Shown: positions 39,614 to 51,861, numbered from the stretch's first letter. The stretch: 64,000 nucleotides of DNA from Tragulus kanchil (GCA_022376925.1 JAIOJX010000032.1:204968939-205032938), one strand, 5' to 3'. Program-made: numbers and translations. Notes: generated by a model not told the origin, from the letters alone.

Positions 39614-40353
39614 TTTTTGGCTACTCTGGGTCTTCATTGCTGTGCTCAGGCTTTCTTTAGTTGTGGCGAGTGAGGGCTACTCTCTGTTGTAGTGTGAGGG
39701 CTTCTCATTGAGTTGGCCTCCCCTGTTGCAGAGCACAGGCTCTAGGTACTTGACCTTCAGTAGTTACAGCATGCAGGCTCAGTAGTTGTGGCTCGCAGGC
39801 TCTAGAGCACCAGCTCACTAGTTGTGGCTCATGGGCTTTGTTGCTCTGGGGCATATGTCATCTTCCTGGGCCAGGGATCAAACCCAAGTGCCCTGCGCTG
39901 GCAGGTGGATTCTTACCCACTGTGCCAACCAGGGAAGTATCATATACATTCTTTTTTTAAAAAATTATTTATTTATTTATTTATTTTTGGCTACTCTGGG
40001 TCTTCATTGCTGTGCTCAGGCTTTCTTTAGTTGTGGCGAGTGAGGGCTACTCTCTGTTGTAGTGTGAGGGCTTCTCATTGAGTTGGCCTCCCCTGTTGCA
40101 GAGCACAGGCTCTAGGTACTTGACCTTCAGTAGTTACAGCATGCAGGCTCAGTAGTTGTGGCTCGCAGGCTCTAGAGCACCAGCTCACTAGTTGTGGCTC
40201 ATGGGCTTTGTTGCTCTGGGGCATATGTCATCTTCCTGGGCCAGGGATCAAACCCAAGTGCCCTGCGCTGGCAGGTGGATTCTTACCCACTGTGCCAACC
40301 AGGGAAGTATCATATACATTCTTTTTTTAAAAAATTATTTATTTATTTATTTA
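39614..40353 (-). repeat. 370-bp tandem duplication of a CHR-type SINE
   Basis: Units 39614-39983 and 39984-40353 are almost identical. A third, diverged minus-strand SINE follows at 40354-40683. The SINE parts end in CCAGGGAAG (reverse of the tRNA-like head) and start in an (ATTT)n tail. This is the only duplication well under 1 kb. Confidence 0.85.
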
Positions 40354-40683
40354 TTTTTGGCTATTCTGGGTTTTCACTGCTGCCACAGGCTCTTCTCTAG
40401 TTGCAGGGAGAGGGGGCTACTCTCTGGTTGAGGTGAGCAGGCTTGTTTGTTGCAGTGACTTCTCTTGATGTGGAACTCGAGCTCTAGGGCACACGGGCTT
40501 CAGTAGTTGCAGCACATGGGCTCCATAGTTGCGGCTCTGAGGCTCTAGAGCACAGGCTCCATAGTTGTGGCTCATGGGCTTTGTTGTTCCGCAGCATGTT
40601 AGATCTTCCTGGATCAGGGATCAAACCCATGCCTCCTGCATTGGCAGGGGAACTCTTTACCACCGAGCTGCCAGAGAATCCCC
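40354..40683 (-). mobile_element. CHR-type SINE
   Basis: Minus-strand element, older than its two neighbours at 39614 and 39984, from an (ATTT)n tail to CTGCCAGAGAATCCCC. Confidence 0.75.
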
Positions 40684-40741
40684 ACATGTACATTCTTAAT
40701 CATAAGGATATCTGGATATAATATGCCTGCAAGGTGACCCT

Positions 40742-40933
40742 TGGGCTTCCCTTGTGACTCAGATGGTAAAGAATCTGCCTGCATTGCAGGAGACCTGGGT
40801 TCAATTGTTGGGTCGAGAAGCTACCCTGGAAAAGGGAATGGCAACCCACTCCATTATTCTTTCCTGGAGAGTTCCATGGATCCTGGTGGGCAACAGTCCA
40901 TGAGATCACAGAGAGTCGGTCGTGACTGACACG
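40742..40933 (+). mobile_element. Bov-tA SINE with target-site duplication
   Basis: Plus-strand element with TGGCAACCCACTCCATTATT and GAGTCGGTCGTGACTGA. AGGTGACCCT flanks it on both sides (40732 and 40934). Confidence 0.85.
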
Positions 40934-41539
40934 AGGTGACCCTACTTTTAACAGTCATCACCCACAACTCCCCTTGACAGTTCCCTTTTCCCTAAAGAAA
41001 TTCTTGCAACTTGGTCACTTGGCCTAGTTCACAATCACAACTGGTTCAGTTGTGATTCTGGAACCCTGGATTATTTTATCTGTGCTTGTGATTGGTTGCT
41101 TTGGATAGGCACCATTTGGAGTTATCTTAGCAAGATAGATTCTGGTGGGGAGCGTGCAGAATCACAGGGGAAGAAATACCCTCCCGGGAGACCTCCTATA
41201 CACTTACCTCCACTGCTACCAATTCTAGACTTGGGCATGACCCAAAATTAGAAGAGAGTTGAGGGCAAGGGCAGAAAAGTCGTGTGTCTTCTATTTAATT
41301 TCTTTGTTTATGATGCTTATTGTTTATCTATCTTATTGTCTCTATCTCGGGAATTTAAGCTTCTCCCATTCCAGGGATCCTTTTTTGTTCATTAATGTAT
41401 GTCGAGCACTTTGAATTGTGCCTGGCACACAAAGGCTCACAGTAAATATTTACAGAATGGATTTATCTCAAGTGCCTCTTGGTCTGTCTTTCTCCCCGGG
41501 AGAAAATTTTTAAAAGATGTGCGCTTAATGACGGAGATG

Positions 41540-41830
41540 GAGTGATCACTTGGCCTATACAATCGTGGCCGAGACTCTGGACAGATCCTCCTGAAGCTGA
41601 GGCTCTCGCGCTCCGAACACTAGCGTCCCGAAATCCCACCCTCTAGGCGGGCTCTGGGCCGAGTGCGCCGTGCGTGATTGGCTGATAGAGGTGATGGGCA
41701 TGCGAGACAGCGAAGGAGGAGCCGCTTTCCAAGCTTCCGGGAGCGGCGGTTACGCGGCCGGGGGGACCGTTGGCCTGGTGGTCTGCCGGGTAATCCCTGT
41801 CGCTTGAGAGAAGGACGAGGAGGGTGAGCC
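41540..41830 (+). promoter_or_regulatory. ACYP1: ACYP1 promoter / first noncoding exon, first copy
   Basis: This GC-rich stretch contains an inverted CCAAT box (GATTGGCTGA, about 41676), an ETS-like CTTCCGGG near 41734, and a donor GAGG|GTGAGC after 41823. It lies about 430 bases upstream of the ACYP1 start exon. I infer the promoter and 5'UTR exon from this layout. A duplicate is at about 42629-42918. Confidence 0.55.
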
Positions 41831-42256
41831 TGGGACAGGGCCCCGGGGCGTGCCCATGAGTTCGATTACCCCTAAAACGTTAATAGGAGGGGATTCTGGC
41901 GGCAGCATGGAAGCCAGGTCTGTGGGAAGAGGGAGGGATGGAGAGGGAGCGGGACCGGGGATGGATATAGGTAGGTAACTGAATAAGCAGGTAATTGCCC
42001 CAAAGGAGGCCTCTCTGAGCAATCGCGACTCGAAGCTTCCTTGCCCAAGTGTCTTCCTGTTACTTCACACTCTCGCGTTTACAGCTATCCACTTAACTCC
42101 GAAGTTCGGGCACCTTAAGGTCAGAGAGAGGTCGCGGTGGTGGAGGATTTACAACTATGGGTGTGATCCTTCCTACCTAAGGATTGGGCGCCGGGAGTAG
42201 GAGAACGGGTCCTTTACTTTTCTGCGTTCCGGCTCTTGACAGGTTTGAGCATGAGC

Positions 42257-42340
42257 ATGGCAGAAGGGGATACCCTGATATCAGTGGATTATGAAGTTTT
42301 TGGGAAGGTGCAAGGAGTGTTTTTCCGCAAGTACACTCAG
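42257..42340 (+). CDS. ACYP1: ACYP1 start exon, first assembled copy
   Basis: ACYP1 is the common-type (erythrocyte) acylphosphatase, a small cytosolic enzyme that hydrolyses the carboxyl-phosphate bond of acyl phosphates. The acceptor CTTGACAG precedes a short UTR and the start. The 28 codons read MAEGDTLISVDYEVFGK then VQGVFFRKYTQ. QGVFFR is the acylphosphatase active-site loop, with R24 the phosphate-binding arginine. An in-frame ATG lies two codons upstream (ATGAGCATGG). I chose the inner ATG because mammalian ACYP1 begins MAEG. The donor CAG|GTATGT is phase 0. An identical exon is at 43345-43428. Confidence 0.9.
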
Positions 42341-43344
42341 GTATGTGGCCTACCTAGGTTATCAATGTGGGAACAAGAGACATGTTCCTGAAAAATATGC
42401 TTTCGAGAATCCTGCTCTTTGGTAGCTGGATGGCAAAGATGTGATTTGTTGAAGAATAGCTGAAGGTTATCAATGCTGAGTCCTGTCCAACTCCTTGCAT
42501 TCCCAAGGACTGTAGCCTGTCAGGGCATTTGGAAATATTTACAGAATGGATTTATCTCAAGTGCCTCTTGGTCTGTCTTTCTCCCCGGGAGAAAATTTTT
42601 AAAAGATGTGCGCTTAATGACGGAGATGGAGTGATCACTTGGCCTATACAATCGTGGCCGAGACTCTGGACAGATCCTCCTGAAGCTGAGGCTCTCGCGC
42701 TCCGAACACTAGCGTCCCGAAATCCCACCCTCTAGGCGGGCTCTGGGCCGAGTGCGCCGTGCGTGATTGGCTGATAGAGGTGATGGGCATGCGAGACAGC
42801 GAAGGAGGAGCCGCTTTCCAAGCTTCCGGGAGCGGCGGTTACGCGGCCGGGGGGACCGTTGGCCTGGTGGTCTGCCGGGTAATCCCTGTCGCTTGAGAGC
42901 AGGACGAGGAGGGTGAGCCTGGGACAGGGCCCAGGGCGTGCCCATGAGTTCGATTACCCCTAAAACGTTAATAGGAGGGGATTCTGGCGGCAGCATGGAA
43001 GCCAGGTCTGTGGGAAGAGGGAGGGATGGAGAGGGAGCGGGACCGGGGATGGATATAGGTAGGTAACTGAATAAGCAGGTAATTGCCCCAAAGGAGGCCT
43101 CTCTGAGCAATCGCGACTCGAAGCTTCCTTGCCCAAGTGTCTTCCTGTTACTTCACACTCTCGCGTTTACAGCTATCCACTTAACTCCGAAGTTCGGGCA
43201 CCTTAAGGTCAGAGAGAGGTCGCGGTGGTGGAGGATTTACAACTATGGGTGTGATCCTTCCTACCTAAGGATTGGGCGCCGGGAGTAGGAGAACGGGTCC
43301 TTTACTTTTCTGCGTTCCGGCTCTTGACAGGTTTGAGCATGAGC

Positions 43345-43428
43345 ATGGCAGAAGGGGATACCCTGATATCAGTGGATTATGAAGTTTTTGGGAAGGTGCA
43401 AGGAGTGTTTTTCCGCAAGTACACTCAG
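43345..43428 (+). CDS. ACYP1: ACYP1 start exon, second copy (adjacent to downstream intron)
   Basis: This is an identical 28-codon exon, 1,088 bp after the first, with the same acceptor and donor. It is the copy continuous with the downstream intron. The first copy's intron loses about 70 bases and stops at the junction near 42531. A gene model should use one of the two. I list both because neither shows a coding defect. Confidence 0.85.
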
Positions 43429-43609
43429 GTATGTGGCCTACCTAGGTTATCAATGTGGGAACAAGAGACATGTTCCTGAAAAATATGCTTTCGAGAATCC
43501 TGCTCTTTGGTAGCTGGATGGCAAAGATGTGATTTGTTGAAGAATAGCTGAAAAATGCTCTGCAGTGGGTAAACCACAATGCAAATGGAAGATTTTCTAT
43601 CTCTGTGCC

Positions 43610-43792
43610 TGCCTGCTCAGTCCTGTCCAACTCCTTGCATTCCCAAGGACTGTAGCCTGTCAGGCTCCTTTGACTGTGGATTTTCCCAGCAAGATTTCTT
43701 CCTCCAGGGGATTTTTCTGACCCAGGTATCAAACCCCAGTCTCCTGCCTTGGCAGGTGGATTCTTTTGCCACTGAGTCACCTGGGAATCCCT
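43610..43792 (-). mobile_element. Bov-tA SINE
   Basis: Minus-strand element from GTCCTGTCCAACTCC to GTCACCTGGGAATCC, with a candidate target-site duplication AATGGAAGA at 43582 and 43793. Copy at about 44725-44907. Confidence 0.75.
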
Positions 43793-44128
43793 AATGGAAG
43801 ACTGGTCTACTGTTATTATTGGTCTTTTTTTACAGTGGTACTTGAATACCTATACACATATGGGTGAGCTTCTCTTTTCCAAAGGGAAAAGGGCTTCCCC
43901 AGTTCTCTCTGTTGGGGCATCATAAAACCAAGTCACAATTCTTATAGAAAAGTTAACATTGATCAAAGAGGGAGCATTTAAATGAACTTGTGACATTTAT
44001 GTAATTGCTTCCTCTGTAGCTGTTACATTTTCTTCAGATGTCTTTCTCCTCAACTTTCTCCCATTCCTCTACTTAACTCCTTTCTGCTCATTGTAGCTTT
44101 CAGAGAACAAGTGTCTTTTCCAGGTGAG

Positions 44129-44330
44129 GTCTTCCCAACTGGCTCAGTGATAAAGCATCTGCCTGCCAATGCAAGAGACACAGTTTTGATCCCTAGGTCA
44201 GGAAATGGAGAAGAAAATGGCAACCCACTTCAGTATTCTTGCCTGGGAAATCTCATGGACAGAGGAACCTGGAAGGCTACAGTCTTTGGGGTCTCAAAAG
44301 AGTTGGACATGACTTAGCAATAAAACAATA
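44129..44330 (+). mobile_element. Bov-tA SINE with target-site duplication
   Basis: Plus-strand element. CTTTTCCAGGTGA flanks it at 44115-44127 and 44335-44347. Copy at about 45244-45445. Confidence 0.82.
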
Positions 44331-45626
44331 ACACCTTTTCCAGGTGAAGTTTTTCTAGTGAAAATACTTTATTCATTCCAGGATAAGTAATAGTTTCATT
44401 GAAATGAACATGGAACCAAATATTCCTATGACATATTAGGGAGTTATTGAGGAGACAGACTATTGACACCCTCTGCCTTAATTTCACTAATCCTCCCTCA
44501 ATAAGCACAGATGAAATCTTAGCTTGCCTCTGTCTTCTATAGGGGAGTATCAAGTTACTGCCTTCCCAAGGTGTATCCAGCCCCAAAGATAATGAGTAAA
44601 GACTGCAGAACCCAAGTGTAGCTTCCTGGGACTGTGGTACTTAAAATTTAAACCTAAAAATATCCCAGTTCCCAGGAAACTGTAGGAACCACAATGCAAA
44701 TGGAAGATTTTCTATCTCTGTGCCTGCCTGCTCAGTCCTGTCCAACTCCTTGCATTCCCAAGGACTGTAGCCTGTCAGGCTCCTTTGACTGTGGATTTTC
44801 CCAGCAAGATTTCTTCCTCCAGGGGATTTTTCTGACCCAGGTATCAAACCCCAGTCTCCTGCCTTGGCAGGTGGATTCTTTTGCCACTGAGTCACCTGGG
44901 AATCCCTAATGGAAGACTGGTCTACTGTTATTATTGGTCTTTTTTTACAGTGGTACTTGAATACCTATACACATATGGGTGAGCTTCTCTTTTCCAAAGG
45001 GAAAAGGGCTTCCCCAGTTCTCTCTGTTGGGGCATCATAAAACCAAGTCACAATTCTTATAGAAAAGTTAACATTGATCAAAGAGGGAGCATTTAAATGA
45101 ACTTGTGACATTTATGTAATTGCTTCCTCTGTAGCTGTTACATTTTCTTCAGATGTCTTTCTCCTCAACTTTCTCCCATTCCTCTACTTAACTCCTTTCT
45201 GCTCATTGTAGCTTTCAGAGAACAAGTGTCTTTTCCAGGTGAGGTCTTCCCAACTGGCTCAGTGATAAAGCATCTGCCTGCCAATGCAAGAGACACAGTT
45301 TTGATCCCTAGGTCAGGAAATGGAGAAGAAAATGGCAACCCACTTCAGTATTCTTGCCTGGGAAATCTCATGGACAGAGGAACCTGGAAGGCTACAGTCT
45401 TTGGGGTCTCAAAAGAGTTGGACATGACTTAGCAATAAAACAATAACACCTTTTCCAGGTGAAGTTTTTCTAGTGAAAATACTTTATTCATTCCAGGATA
45501 AGTAATAGTTTCATTGAAATGAACATGGAACCAAATATTCCTATGACATATTAGGGAGTTATTGAGGAGACAGACTATTGACACCCTCTGCCTTAATTTC
45601 ACTAATCCTCCCTCAATAAGCACAGA

Positions 45627-47948
45627 TGAAATCTTAGCTTGCCTCTGTCTTCTATAGGGGAGTATCAAGTTACTGCCTTCCCAAGGTGTATCCAGCCCCA
45701 AAGATAATGAGTAAAGACTGCAGAACTTACCAAGTGTAGCTTCCTGGGACTGTGGTACTTAAAATTTAAACCTAAATCTTTGAAATATGAGTGTTAAGTG
45801 TCACTACCTCTTTTTCCAAAGACATGCAAATTAGTTCCTCCAGTTCCCTGCTCATATATGAAGTGCCTGTTGTATGAAAAGAATTACTGAAAGCCATAGC
45901 AAGAGCTGTGTTCCAATTAGCTTTGCTACCAGTTATGTATGGAAAGTTCCTGTGATTTAGTAAATGGATGAAAAATTAAAGTTGTTGAGGGAAAAGGAGC
46001 AGCTGGCTGGAGAGCCCATCTTGCCCCATAGCACTTCTCACCCCTCAACATAGAGAGAGAATAAAAGAATACAGAAAAATAATTTTAAAAAATTTATTAT
46101 TTACTTATTTGGCTGCGGTAGGTCTTAGTTTTGACTCTGGGATCTTCCTTGTGTCCAGGGAATGTTTTCTGGTTGCGGTGCAAGGCCTGGTTGGGGGAGG
46201 CGATGTCTTGGTTGCACTGGGGCATGTGCGAAATCAGTTCCCTGACTGGAGATCAAATCCACACTGCAATGCAGATTCTTAACCAGTGGACCACCAGGGA
46301 TGTTTCTTTATCTCTATTTTATTAACTCCTGCTCTAATCTTTATTATTTCCTCTTTTCTGCTTGTTTTAAGTTTGGTTTGCTCCTCTCTAGTTTTCTAAG
46401 GTGGAAGGCCTAGGTTATTGGTCTGAGTGTACCTTTTCTTTTTTTTTTAAGATTGAGACTAGAATTGGTGGTTATAATGTTTCCAGATAACTGTTGAAAA
46501 GGAAATATGGTTATGAGGGAGAATTGACTTTTTGGAATTTTTCTTAGAACACTACTTGCTTGTTTAGATATATCTTCAAAGCTGAACATGACTCAGCAAT
46601 ATTGTGTTACCATTTAAAAGTAAGAATAGAATCAAGTGCACAAACAAAATTCACAATAGATTCTCATTCTCAACAACAGTCAAAGTTGGGAGTGTTATGT
46701 TCACTCTCAGGAGTTCAGATAAATCACAGTACAATTTAAAGTGTATTGAACTATTATAACTTCCTTTTCAAAACTCAACAGTTTTTCAATTCCTGAAATC
46801 TTAGCTTGCCTCTGTCTTCTATAGGGGAGTATCAAGTTACTGCCTTCCCAAGGTGTATCCAGCCCCAAAGATAATGAGTAAAGACTGCAGAACTTACCAA
46901 GTGTAGCTTCCTGGGACTGTGGTACTTAAAATTTAAACCTAAATCTTTGAAATATGAGTGTTAAGTGTCACTACCTCTTTTTCCAAAGACATGCAAATTA
47001 GTTCCTCCAGTTCCCTGCTCATATATGAAGTGCCTGTTGTATGAAAAGAATTACTGAAAGCCATAGCAAGAGCTGTGTTCCAATTAGCTTTGCTACCAGT
47101 TATGTATGGAAAGTTCCTGTGATTTAGTAAATGGATGAAAAATTAAAGTTGTTGAGGAAAAGGAGCAGCTGGCTGGAGAGCCCATCTTGCCCCATAGCAC
47201 TTCTCACCCCTCAACATAGAGAGAGAATAAAAGAATACAGAAAAATAATTTTAAAAAATTTATTATTTACTTATTTGGCTGCGGTAGGTCTTAGTTTTGA
47301 CTCTGGGATCTTCCTTGTGTCCAGGGAATGTTTTCTGGTTGCGGTGCAAGGCCTGGTTGGGGGAGGCGATGTCTTGGTTGCACTGGGGCATGTGCGAAAT
47401 CAGTTCCCTGACTGGAGATCAAATCCACACTGCAATGCAGATTCTTAACCAGTGGACCACCAGGGATGTTTCTTTATCTCTATTTTATTAACTCCTGCTC
47501 TAATCTTTATTATTTCCTCTTTTCTGCTTGTTTTAAGTTTGGTTTGCTCCTCTCTAGTTTTCTAAGGTGGAAGGCCTAGGTTATTGGTCTGAGTGTACCT
47601 TTTATTTTTTTTTTAAGATTGAGACTAGAATTGGTGGTTATAATGTTTCCAGATAACTGTTGAAAAGGAAATATGGTTATGAGGGAGAATTGACTTTTTG
47701 GAATTTTTCTTAGAACACTACTTGCTTGTTTAGATATATCTTCAAAGCTGAACATGACTCAGCAATATTGTGTTACCATTTAAAAGTAAGAATAGAATCA
47801 AGTGCACAAACAAAATTCACAATAGATTCTCATTCTCAACAACAGTCAAAGTTGGGAGTGTTATGTTCACTCTCAGGAGTTCAGATAAATCACAGTACAA
47901 TTTAAAGTGTATTGAACTATTATAACTTCCTTTTCAAAACTCAACAGA
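45627..47948. repeat. tandem duplication 15 (45627-46782 / 46794-47948)
   Basis: Two direct copies with offset 1,167 then 1,166 and about 11 filler bases. The sequence from about 44512 also matches the unit starts, because this overlaps duplication 14. Confidence 0.9.
46092..46302 (-). mobile_element. diverged CHR-type SINE
   Basis: Minus-strand element from TTTGGCTGCGGTAGGTCTTA to GGACCACCAGGGA. Copy at 47258-47468. Confidence 0.7.
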
Positions 47949-48103
47949 ATCATTCTTATAGCTAATTCCCATAAAAGGTAACTAAGAACTAGGGCCAGCG
48001 CACTCCCCTAGGTTAGTGTGAAGCAGAAGAGTGGAGTGGTTACACCAAGTCAGCCGGATGGGGAGTCTCACTCAAATCCATTCTACGACTTCTTCTTCTT
48101 CTT

Positions 48104-48417
48104 TTTTTTTTTTTTTTATTTTTGGGGGGGGGGGGGGGGGGGGGAGGGGAATGGGCGAGCCACTTCCACTGGTCTTTCATATCTCCATTTTCATCCGTCT
48201 TTGTTCTTTGACTCCTGTGGGCCTCCCATCGCAGTGGCCACTGTCATCGCAGAGCACCGGCTCTGGGCACACGCGCGCCAGAGCTCCGGCTCGGTAATTG
48301 GACACATCGGTCCTGTCGCTCCACGGCACGTGGGATCTTCCCAGGCCAGGGATCAAACTGGCGACCCTTGCACTGCAAGGCGGTGTCCTTACCCACTGGA
48401 CCACCAGGGGAAGCCCC
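48104..48417 (-). mobile_element. young CHR-type SINE with poly-G defect
   Basis: Minus-strand member of the GGTCTTTC subfamily, with T run, then 21 consecutive G (48124-48144) where its twin at 49182-49500 has a varied G-rich block. The remainder matches the twin except for substitutions clustered at 48307-48365. Confidence 0.78.
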
Positions 48418-49181
48418 CACAACTTCTTTCTTAATCATGCTGTAGGTATCATTATTTTTCTTGATTCCTAAATTTCCTCCATATCCTTTAAACTGCTGTT
48501 TATTTGACCAGAGTCTCTTTTGTTCATTATGCAAGCATGTCTTTGCTTTGAACATAACTGATGTGATGAATACTTCAGTTCCTCATCAGACATACTTTTG
48601 CTCTGCATAACATTTTCTTTGGCCAGCTCCAGCAATTTCCCATAACTGTACTGTGATGAATACTTCAGTTCAATCAGCTAGTTTTGGTTAGTTACTTTCT
48701 TTTTTTAAGGAAAAATGGTTATAATGTTTCCAGATAACTGTTGAAAAGGAAATATGGTTATGAGGAGAATTGACTTTTGGAATTTTCTTAGAACACTACT
48801 TGCTTGTTTAGATATATCTTCAAAGCTGAACATGACTCAGCAATATTGTGTTACCATTTAAAAGTAAGAATAGAATCAAGTGCACAAACAAAATTCACAA
48901 TAGATTCTCATTCTCAACAACAGTCAAAGTTGGGAGTGTTATGTTCACTCTCAGGAGTTCAGATAAATCACAGTACAATTTAAAGTGTATTGAACTATTA
49001 TAACTTCCTTTTCAAAACTCAACAGAATCATTCTTATAGCTAATTCCCATAAAAGGTAACTAAGAACTAGGGCCAGCGCACTCCCCTAGGTTAGTGTGAA
49101 GCAGAAGAGTGGAGTGGTTACACCAAGTCAGCCGGATGGGGAGTCTCACTCAAATCCATTCTACGACTTCTTCTTCTTCTT

Positions 49182-49500
49182 CTTTTTTTTTTTTTTTTTA
49201 TTTATCTTTTGGAGGGTGGGGTGGGGAGGGAGGGGAATGGGCGAGCCACTTCCACTGGTCTTTCATATCTCCATTTTCATCCGTCTTTGTTCTTTGACTC
49301 CTGTGGGCCTCCCATCGCAGTGGCCACTGTCATCGCAGAGCACCGGCTCTGGGCACACGCGCGCCAGAGCTCCGGCTCGGTAATTGGACATATCGGTCCA
49401 GCCGCTCCGCGGCACGTGGGATCTTCCCAGGCCAGGGATCGAACCGGCGTCCCTTGCACTGCAAGGCGGTGTCTTTACCCACTGGACCACCAGGGGAAGC
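49182..49500 (-). mobile_element. young CHR-type SINE, second copy
   Basis: Twin of 48104-48417 in duplication 16. It keeps the (ATTT) tail and the G-rich block GGAGGGTGGGGTGGGGAGGG, matching the C-rich 3' end of the nested SINE at 15623. Confidence 0.8.
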
Positions 49501-49689
49501 CCCCACAACTTCTTTCTTAATCATGCTGTAGGTATCATTATTTTTCTTGATTCCTAAATTTCCTCCATATCCTTTAAACTGCTGTTTATTTGACCAGAGT
49601 CTCTTTTGTTCATTATGCAAGCATGTCTTTGCTTTGAACATAACTGATGTGATGAATACTTCAGTTCCTCATCAGACATACTTTTGCTC

Positions 49690-51861
49690 TGCATAACATT
49701 TTCTTTGGCCAGCTCCAGCAATTTCCCATACTTACTAGATCACTAGTCTAGCATTTGGACATGCAGTCATGTTAACTCCCATTTTCTTTTGTAATCTGAC
49801 CCCATCTATTTAGATAGAGGGTAACAAGCAATAAATTTTATAAATTCTTAGTTGAAAATTTTACAAAAATAAGATTGCCTCTAGTACATTGCTGCCTTCC
49901 CCCAGTTTTCAGTCATTTCACAGTTAATGATTTATAGGAGTGAACACTGAAAAGTCTTAAGAAAAAACAGACATAGAGAACAGACTTGCGGACATTGGGA
50001 GGTAGGAGGGGAATATGCTGTAAGACTTAAGGAAACTCAAACAGGGGCTTTGCAACAAACAACGTAGAGAGGTGGGATGGGGAGGGAGAAGGGAGGGAAG
50101 TTCAAGAGGGAGGGGACTTCTGTATACCTATGGCAGATTCAGGTTGATGTGGGACAGTAAACAGCAAAACTCTGTAAAAAATAAAAAATAAATTAAAAAC
50201 AAAAAGACCAACTACAATGATTAAATGTTTTTCCTTTTCTTATTCTACATTAAAGGCCTTGTGATTATTTAGACAAAAGAATGTCAAGTTAAAATAATGG
50301 TTAATGTGATCTTAGGAAACATTGGTGTTCAGAGACTGATCATGAGCAGCTTTTTCCTTCTCTTGGAGGATGAAAGTGGGCTTTGAATGCAAGATAAAGA
50401 CCTTGAATTAGAGAGTTTCTCTACAGTGAGAACAATGGAATGATTTGCCCAGGAAATTGTGAAATACTCTCTAATGATCTTTAAAGATATAATGTACACT
50501 TAATCATCTGGGTTTGCTTAGGTATGGTCTTGACTAAAGAGAAAGAGAAGGATCAGGTAACTGCATAGTTTTTCTATTTAATATGCCCAATAGATTCTCT
50601 ATTAGGAGAAAGAAAATGAACAAGATATAGTCCAATGTCTTAATAACAGTCAGCCTTAGAGAATCATTTTGAAAACATCTGATTTGGTCTTAAATTTTTA
50701 GTATTTAATCAAATTGACTACATAGTGAAAAATTCTGTGCCTGGGTTTTATGGTAAAGGAAAGTAAAGGGAAAATGAACAAGATATTGGTTGACTGTGCA
50801 TAACATTTTCTTTGGCCAGCTCCAGCAATTTCCCATACTTACTAGATCACTAGTCTAGCATTTGGACATGCAGTCATGTTAACTCCCATTTTCTTTTGTA
50901 ATCTGACCCCATCTATTTAGATAGAGGGTAACAAGCAATAAATTTTATAAATTCTTAGTTGAAAATTTTACAAAAATAAGATTGCCTCTAGTACATTGCT
51001 GCCTTCCCCCAGTTTTCAGTCATTTCACAGTTAATGATTTATAGGAGTGAACACTGAAAAGTCTTAAGAAAAAAACAGACATAGAGAACAGACTTGCGGA
51101 CATTGGGAGGTAGGAGGGGAATATGCTGTAAGACTTAAGGAAACTCAAACAGGGGCTTTGCAACAAACAACGTAGAGAGGTGGGATGGGGAGGGAGAAGG
51201 GAGGGAAGTTCAAGAGGGAGGGGACTTCTGTATACCTATGGCAGATTCAGGTTGATGTGGGACAGTAAACAGCAAAACTCTGTAAAAAATAAAAAATAAA
51301 TTAAAAACAAAAAGACCAACTACAATGATTAAATGTTTTTCCTTTGCTTATTCTACATTAAAGGCCTTGTGATTATTTAGACAAAAGAATGTCAAGTTAA
51401 AATAATGGTTAATGTGATCTTAGGAAACATTGGTGTTCAGAGACTGATCATGAGCAGCTTTTTCCTTCTCTTGGAGGATGAAAGTGGGCTTTGAATGCAA
51501 GATAAAGACCTTGAATTAGAGAGTTTCTCTACAGTGAGAACAATGGAATGATTTGCCCAGGAAATTGTGAAATACTCTCTAATGATCTTTAAAGATATAA
51601 TGTACACTTAATCATCTGGGTTTGCTTAGGTATGGTCTTGACTAAAGAGAAAGAGAAGGATCAGGTAACTGCATAGTTTTTCTATTTAATATGCCCAATA
51701 GATTCTCTATTAGGAGAAAGAAAATGAACAAGATATAGTCCAATGTCTTAATAACAGTCAGCCTTAGAGAATCATTTTGAAAACATCTGATTTGGTCTTA
51801 AATTTTTAGTATTTAATCAAATTGACTACATAGTGAAAAATTCTGTGCCTGGGTTTTATGG
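49690..51861. repeat. tandem duplication 17 (49690-50754 / 50797-51861)
   Basis: Two direct copies with offset about 1,107 and about 42 filler bases at 50755-50796. Carries an L1 3'UTR fragment. Confidence 0.92.
49955..50205 (+). mobile_element. L1 3'UTR fragment
   Basis: It has TAGAGAACAGACTTGCGGAC, the G-rich GGGATGGGGAGGGAGAAGGG block and an A-rich end. Copy at about 51063-51312 from duplication 17. Confidence 0.7.

Larger units (their letters stand above)
35785..41440. other. DNA between ZC2HC1C and ACYP1 5' ends
   Basis: I see no gene here. It contains pyrimidine-rich unique sequence (35.8-37.1 kb), an 1,190-bp-offset duplication carrying a short CHR-type SINE, a 370-bp duplicated CHR SINE with a third relative, and a Bov-tA SINE with clear target-site duplications at about 40.74 kb. 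If the CpG island at 34 kb also drives ACYP1, this would be an ACYP1 5' intron. Confidence 0.5.
41444..43550. repeat. tandem duplication 13 (41444-42532 / 42533-43550)
   Basis: Two direct copies with offset 1,089 then 1,088, carrying the ACYP1 promoter and start exon. The end of unit 1 skips about 70 bases relative to unit 2 before rejoining Bov SINE sequence. Confidence 0.92.
43572..45777. repeat. tandem duplication 14 (43572-44658 / 44687-45777)
   Basis: Two direct copies with offset 1,115 and about 28 filler bases at 44659-44686. Two Bov SINEs lie in each unit. Confidence 0.92.
47636..49728. repeat. tandem duplication 16 (47636-48646 / 48716-49728)
   Basis: Two direct copies with offset 1,081 then 1,078. 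A 69-base filler (48647-48715) partly repeats nearby sequence (TGTGATGAATACTTCAGTT). Each unit holds a CHR-type SINE. Confidence 0.9.

Noticed and set aside
42257..43428. Two ACYP1 genes or alternative start exons
   Set aside because: Promoter, exon and intron are copied with near-perfect identity at the common 1.09-kb offset, so a second promoter or paralogue is not supported.
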